The notes under the pieces: generated by a model
The model's input: only the letters and a program-made list of their open reading frames with translations
Databases searched by the model: none
Told to the model about the DNA's origin: nothing
Translations under genes and position numbers: made by a program
Shown here: positions 6,786-9,347 of the stretch, piece after piece
Position numbering within the stretch: the first letter of the stretch is position 1
How the letters are laid out: each line of letters opens with the position of its first letter
Assembly (NCBI GenBank): GCA_029983595.1
Contig: JASBZD010000047.1
Location: 1 to 9,347, forward strand
From: Peptoniphilaceae bacterium
GTDB lineage: Bacteria > Bacillota > Clostridia > Tissierellales > Peptoniphilaceae
Reading direction: 5' to 3'
Length of the DNA stretch: 9,347 nt

Positions 6786-7714
6786 TGGAATTTAAACATA
6801 AATCAGTAATGCTAGATGAGACTATAAAATCCTTAAATATCAATCCTGATGGGATATATCTTGATGGAACGGTAGGAGGAGCAGGGCATTCTAAAGAAAT
6901 AGCAAAAAAACTTAATAATGGAAAACTTATCTGCCTTGATCAGGATGACGATGCGATTAAGAAAGCTACAGAAGAATTATCAGAATTTGAAGATAAAGTA
7001 ATAATTAGAAAATCTAATTTTAAAGATTTTGATAACGTTTTAGATGATTTAGAAATTGAAAAACTAGATGGAGCTCTTCTGGATTTAGGAGTTTCTTCTT
7101 TTCAGTTAGATGATGGAGAAAGAGGGTTTTCTTTCCATCAGGATTATCCACTAGATATGAGAATGGATAGAAATAACCCACTAGATGCCAAAAAGATAGT
7201 AAATACATATTCACAAAAAGATCTGGAGAGAATTTTATATGAATATGGTGAAGAGTCTTGGTCTAAGCGTATATCTGAATTTATTGTAGAAGAGCGTAAA
7301 AATAAAGAGATAGAGACTACTTTTGATCTTGTGGAGATTATAAAAAAAGCTATACCAAAAGCAATGAGGATGGACTCACATCCAGCGACTAAAACATTTC
7401 AGGCGATACGTATAGAAGTAAATAATGAGCTTGGAATTATTGAAGATACTATAAAAAAACTATCTAATAGGATGAATAAAGGTGGAATTATTGCCATTAT
7501 AACTTTTCACTCATTAGAAGATAGAATTGTTAAAAATACGTTTAAATATCTAGAACAAGACTGTATATGTGATCCAAAAGCGCCTATCTGTACTTGTGAT
7601 AAAAAAAGAGAATTAAAAATAATCACTAGAAAACCTATATTACCGACACATGAAGAAGTAGAGGAAAATAGAAGGTCTAGATCAGCAAAACTTAGAGTAG
7701 CAAAAAAAGTATAA
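6785..7714 (+). CDS. rsmH: 16S rRNA (cytosine(1402)-N(4))-methyltransferase
   Basis: SAM-dependent enzyme that N4-methylates C1402 of 16S rRNA in the decoding centre, also known as MraW. The 309-residue length is standard. Visible motifs are the SAM-binding DGTVGGAGHS (27-36), DQDDDAI (52-58), DLGVSSFQLD (100-109), HPATKTFQAIRIEVNNEL (199-216), FHSLEDR (241-247), the family's four-cysteine cluster (C260, C262, C269, C271) and the C-terminal SRSAKLR (298-304). The nearest ribosome binding site, GGAGG at 6767-6771, is 13 nt from the ATG, rather far; the 1-nt overlap with the mraZ stop suggests coupling by termination-reinitiation. It lies second in the mra/dcw operon. Confidence 0.97.
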   Translation: MEFKHKSVMLDETIKSLNINPDGIYLDGTVGGAGHSKEIAKKLNNGKLICLDQDDDAIKKATEELSEFEDKVIIRKSNFKDFDNVLDDLEIEKLDGALLDLGVSSFQLDDGERGFSFHQDYPLDMRMDRNNPLDAKKIVNTYSQKDLERILYEYGEESWSKRISEFIVEERKNKEIETTFDLVEIIKKAIPKAMRMDSHPATKTFQAIRIEVNNELGIIEDTIKKLSNRMNKGGIIAIITFHSLEDRIVKNTFKYLEQDCICDPKAPICTCDKKRELKIITRKPILPTHEEVEENRRSRSAKLRVAKKV

Positions 7715-7729
7715 AAATTGGAGTAAAAA

Positions 7730-8107
7730 ATGAGTGTTAAAAAATCAACTAAAAAAAGTAATAGACATTTGAAAATATGGTATTTCTTATATTCTTTAGC
7801 TATTTTATTATCTATACTATTTTTACTAATGAATTATTCAAAAATTAATGCTCTAAACTTTGAGTTAAATAATTCAAATGCTATAATAAAAGAAAAAACT
7901 AATACTCAAATGGATCTACAAGCAAAAATTGAGTTTATGAAAAGAGATCATGAAATAGTTAGTGAAGCGCAAAGTAAGCTTGGTATGGACTATGCTAAAG
8001 ATTCACAGATTTATTATATTTCAGTAGATACAGAAAATAATGAGTCTACTCAAACAGGTGTTTTAGGCACTTTATTTAACACAATTACAGGAATGGGCGA
8101 TAATTAG
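7730..8107 (+). CDS. ftsL: FtsL-like cell division protein (septum formation initiator family)
   Basis: Small bitopic membrane protein expected to join the FtsQLB/DivIB-DivIC complex that activates septal peptidoglycan synthesis. The 125 residues show a basic cytoplasmic tail (1-16), one membrane segment (about 17-36), an extracellular coiled-coil-prone stretch (about 37-76) and then EAQSKLGMDYAKDSQIYYI (79-97), the conserved LGM-type block of FtsL/DivIC proteins. A tail rich in Gly, Thr and Asn (103-125) follows, longer than the minimal family core. The start ATG has GGAG (7720-7723) 6 nt ahead, 15 nt after rsmH. Sequence conservation in this family is low, so the ftsL name rests on topology, the LGM block and its position between rsmH and a class B PBP. 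Confidence 0.85.
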   Translation: MSVKKSTKKSNRHLKIWYFLYSLAILLSILFLLMNYSKINALNFELNNSNAIIKEKTNTQMDLQAKIEFMKRDHEIVSEAQSKLGMDYAKDSQIYYISVDTENNESTQTGVLGTLFNTITGMGDN

Positions 8108-8119
8108 GGGGATTTATAA

Positions 8120-9347
8120 ATGAAGAAGAATAATAATTATTTTGATAAGAGAATTATTTTTCTTCTTATTTTATTTTTGCTGCTTTTTATTGTTGCTATA
8201 TCAAGACTTTTATTTATTCAGGTAATTAATAGACGAGAGTTTCAAAATAAAGCTATGTCTCAAATTAATAGTAGCGAGGATATTGATAGTAATAGAGGTT
8301 CAATATATGATAGAAATCTTAAAAAACTAGCTGTAAATGTTCCGGCTGCTAAACTTTATGTAAATGGAAAGCTTTTAGATAATGATGATAAAAAAAGAGA
8401 TTTTGCTTCAAAACTTTCTATAGAATTAGATGAAGACGAAGATGATATTTATAAAAAATTAAAAAAAGAATCTACTGTACTTTTAAAACAGCGTATAGAT
8501 TTAGATACAGCAAATAAAATTAGAAGTAAAAAATTACCTGGAGTAGAATTTGAAGAAGGATATCAAAGATTTTATCCAAATAATGATATGGCATCTCATC
8601 TTCTAGGTTTTGTAAACTCTGATGGTGTCGGACAATATGGTATAGAGGCATTTTACAATGATGATCTTACTGGAAAATCTGGAAGGATTTATAAAACCGC
8701 TGATGGTGGGAGAAGACAAGTCCCAACTGGAGAAACGAGAGTTTATGATGCTTCTGATGGATTGTCTGCAGTTTTAACTATAGATCAAGAAATACAATCT
8801 TATGCGGAAGAAGAAGCCTCGAAAATAATGGAAGAGTTTAATGCTGATGGAGTTCAGATTATTGTAGAAGATGTAAAAAGTGGAGAAATACTTGCTATGG
8901 TATCTAACCCAAACTACAATAATAATGATCCTGCTTCTCCAGTTAATGGATCTCAAAAAAGAGCCTGGGAGAAAATGAGTCCACAAGAGATTCAAAATGA
9001 TTGGTTTGATAACTGGTCTAATAAGGCAGTAAACTATATCTATGAACCTGGATCGACTTTTAAACTTATTACTACAGCAGCAGCAATCGAAGAAAATGAA
9101 ACTAACCCAAATGAGCATTATTATTGCTCAGGTTATATTAGAGATATAAAAGGTGCTCCAGTTATAAAATGTGTTAATCATAACCTAGGAGATCTTACAC
9201 TTACTGAAGCTCTTGAAAGATCTTGTAACTCAACTATGGTTTATGTAGCGAGAGATCTGGGAAGAGAGAAATTTGTAAAATATATCGAAGGGTTTGGGTT
9301 TGGTGCACCTACTGGTATAGATTTAAAAGGTGAGCTAAGTGGATTAA
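8120..9347 (+). CDS. ftsI: Class B penicillin-binding protein (FtsI/PBP2-type transpeptidase), C-terminus cut by window edge
   Basis: Monofunctional D,D-transpeptidase that cross-links septal peptidoglycan, working with FtsW and the FtsL complex. 409 full codons are visible. After a short basic tail comes one membrane anchor (about 12-33), then the dimerisation/pedestal domain beginning with the class B block RGSIYDRN (59-66). The transpeptidase domain starts near LTIDQEIQ (219-226) and holds the active site YEPGSTFK, with Ser312 and Lys315, and the SCN motif (368-370). The KTG motif, and any PASTA domains, lie beyond the window. The start ATG is preceded by an AGGGGG ribosome binding site (8106-8111), 12 nt after ftsL. 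Its dcw position supports a division role; the sporulation paralogue SpoVD occupies the same locus in some Firmicutes and cannot be ruled out from this fragment. Confidence 0.93.
   Translation, partial: MKKNNNYFDKRIIFLLILFLLLFIVAISRLLFIQVINRREFQNKAMSQINSSEDIDSNRGSIYDRNLKKLAVNVPAAKLYVNGKLLDNDDKKRDFASKLSIELDEDEDDIYKKLKKESTVLLKQRIDLDTANKIRSKKLPGVEFEEGYQRFYPNNDMASHLLGFVNSDGVGQYGIEAFYNDDLTGKSGRIYKTADGGRRQVPTGETRVYDASDGLSAVLTIDQEIQSYAEEEASKIMEEFNADGVQIIVEDVKSGEILAMVSNPNYNNNDPASPVNGSQKRAWEKMSPQEIQNDWFDNWSNKAVNYIYEPGSTFKLITTAAAIEENETNPNEHYYCSGYIRDIKGAPVIKCVNHNLGDLTLTEALERSCNSTMVYVARDLGREKFVKYIEGFGFGAPTGIDLKGELSGL

Noticed and set aside
8877..8883. Single AAAGTGG inside the class B PBP gene as an extra MraZ site
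   Set aside because: It is one isolated copy in coding sequence without tandem partners; a 7-mer of this composition is expected by chance.
8774..9118. Open frame of 114 codons on the minus strand
   Set aside because: It lies wholly opposite the strongly supported transpeptidase domain of the class B PBP, its product is low-complexity Ile/Phe/Ser-rich, and it has no supporting context.
1..9347. Search for a mobile element, CRISPR array, tRNA, toxin-antitoxin or defence genes
   Set aside because: All long frames match housekeeping families, intergenic gaps are short (at most 211 bp), and no spaced repeat array, transposase, cloverleaf or attachment-like repeat was seen.

Overview
The window is ordinary bacterial core chromosome from a low-GC (by eye about 30% GC) Gram-positive organism. 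The evidence is the start of a division and cell wall (dcw) cluster in the Firmicute order mraZ-rsmH-ftsL-PBP, strong AGGAGG-type ribosome binding sites, TGn-extended -10 boxes, and an NH3-dependent NAD synthetase of clostridial type. TGA is used as a stop (the yigZ stop codon at 3986-3988), so this is not a code-4 mollicute. A tissierellian or peptoniphilid anaerobe (Anaerococcus/Peptoniphilus-like) is my best guess, but this is inference from general look and gene order, not proof.

Layout. (1) 1-1856, minus strand: N-terminal 618 codons of a class A penicillin-binding protein (GT51 transglycosylase plus transpeptidase), cut by the left edge. (2) 1857-2067: a 211-bp divergent promoter region with a TGn-extended -10 on each strand. 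(3) 2068-6212, plus strand: a very tightly packed five-gene operon, hflX-yigZ-nadE-yebC-lgt, whose genes overlap or are separated by only 3 nt, closed by a clear intrinsic terminator at about 6225-6260. (4) 6261-6353: the mra control region with 10-bp-type AAAGTGG repeats that look like MraZ operators. (5) 6354-9347, plus strand: mraZ, rsmH, an ftsL-like gene and a class B PBP (ftsI/pbp2 type), the last cut by the right edge.

How the genes fit together. The two ends are cell-wall synthesis: PBP1A polymerises and cross-links peptidoglycan, and the dcw genes supply the septal machinery and its regulator MraZ. Between them, HflX (ribosome splitting), YebC (translation of difficult sequences, or transcription regulation) and YigZ (IMPACT family) are translation-linked, and are co-transcribed with NAD synthesis and lipoprotein maturation (Lgt). 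No mobile element, CRISPR array, tRNA or rRNA was seen. I found no evidence for a new defence or mobile system here; the points most worth a second look are the phased MraZ boxes, the mixed translation/NAD/lipoprotein operon, and an apparent roughly 150-residue insertion in the PBP1A transpeptidase region.
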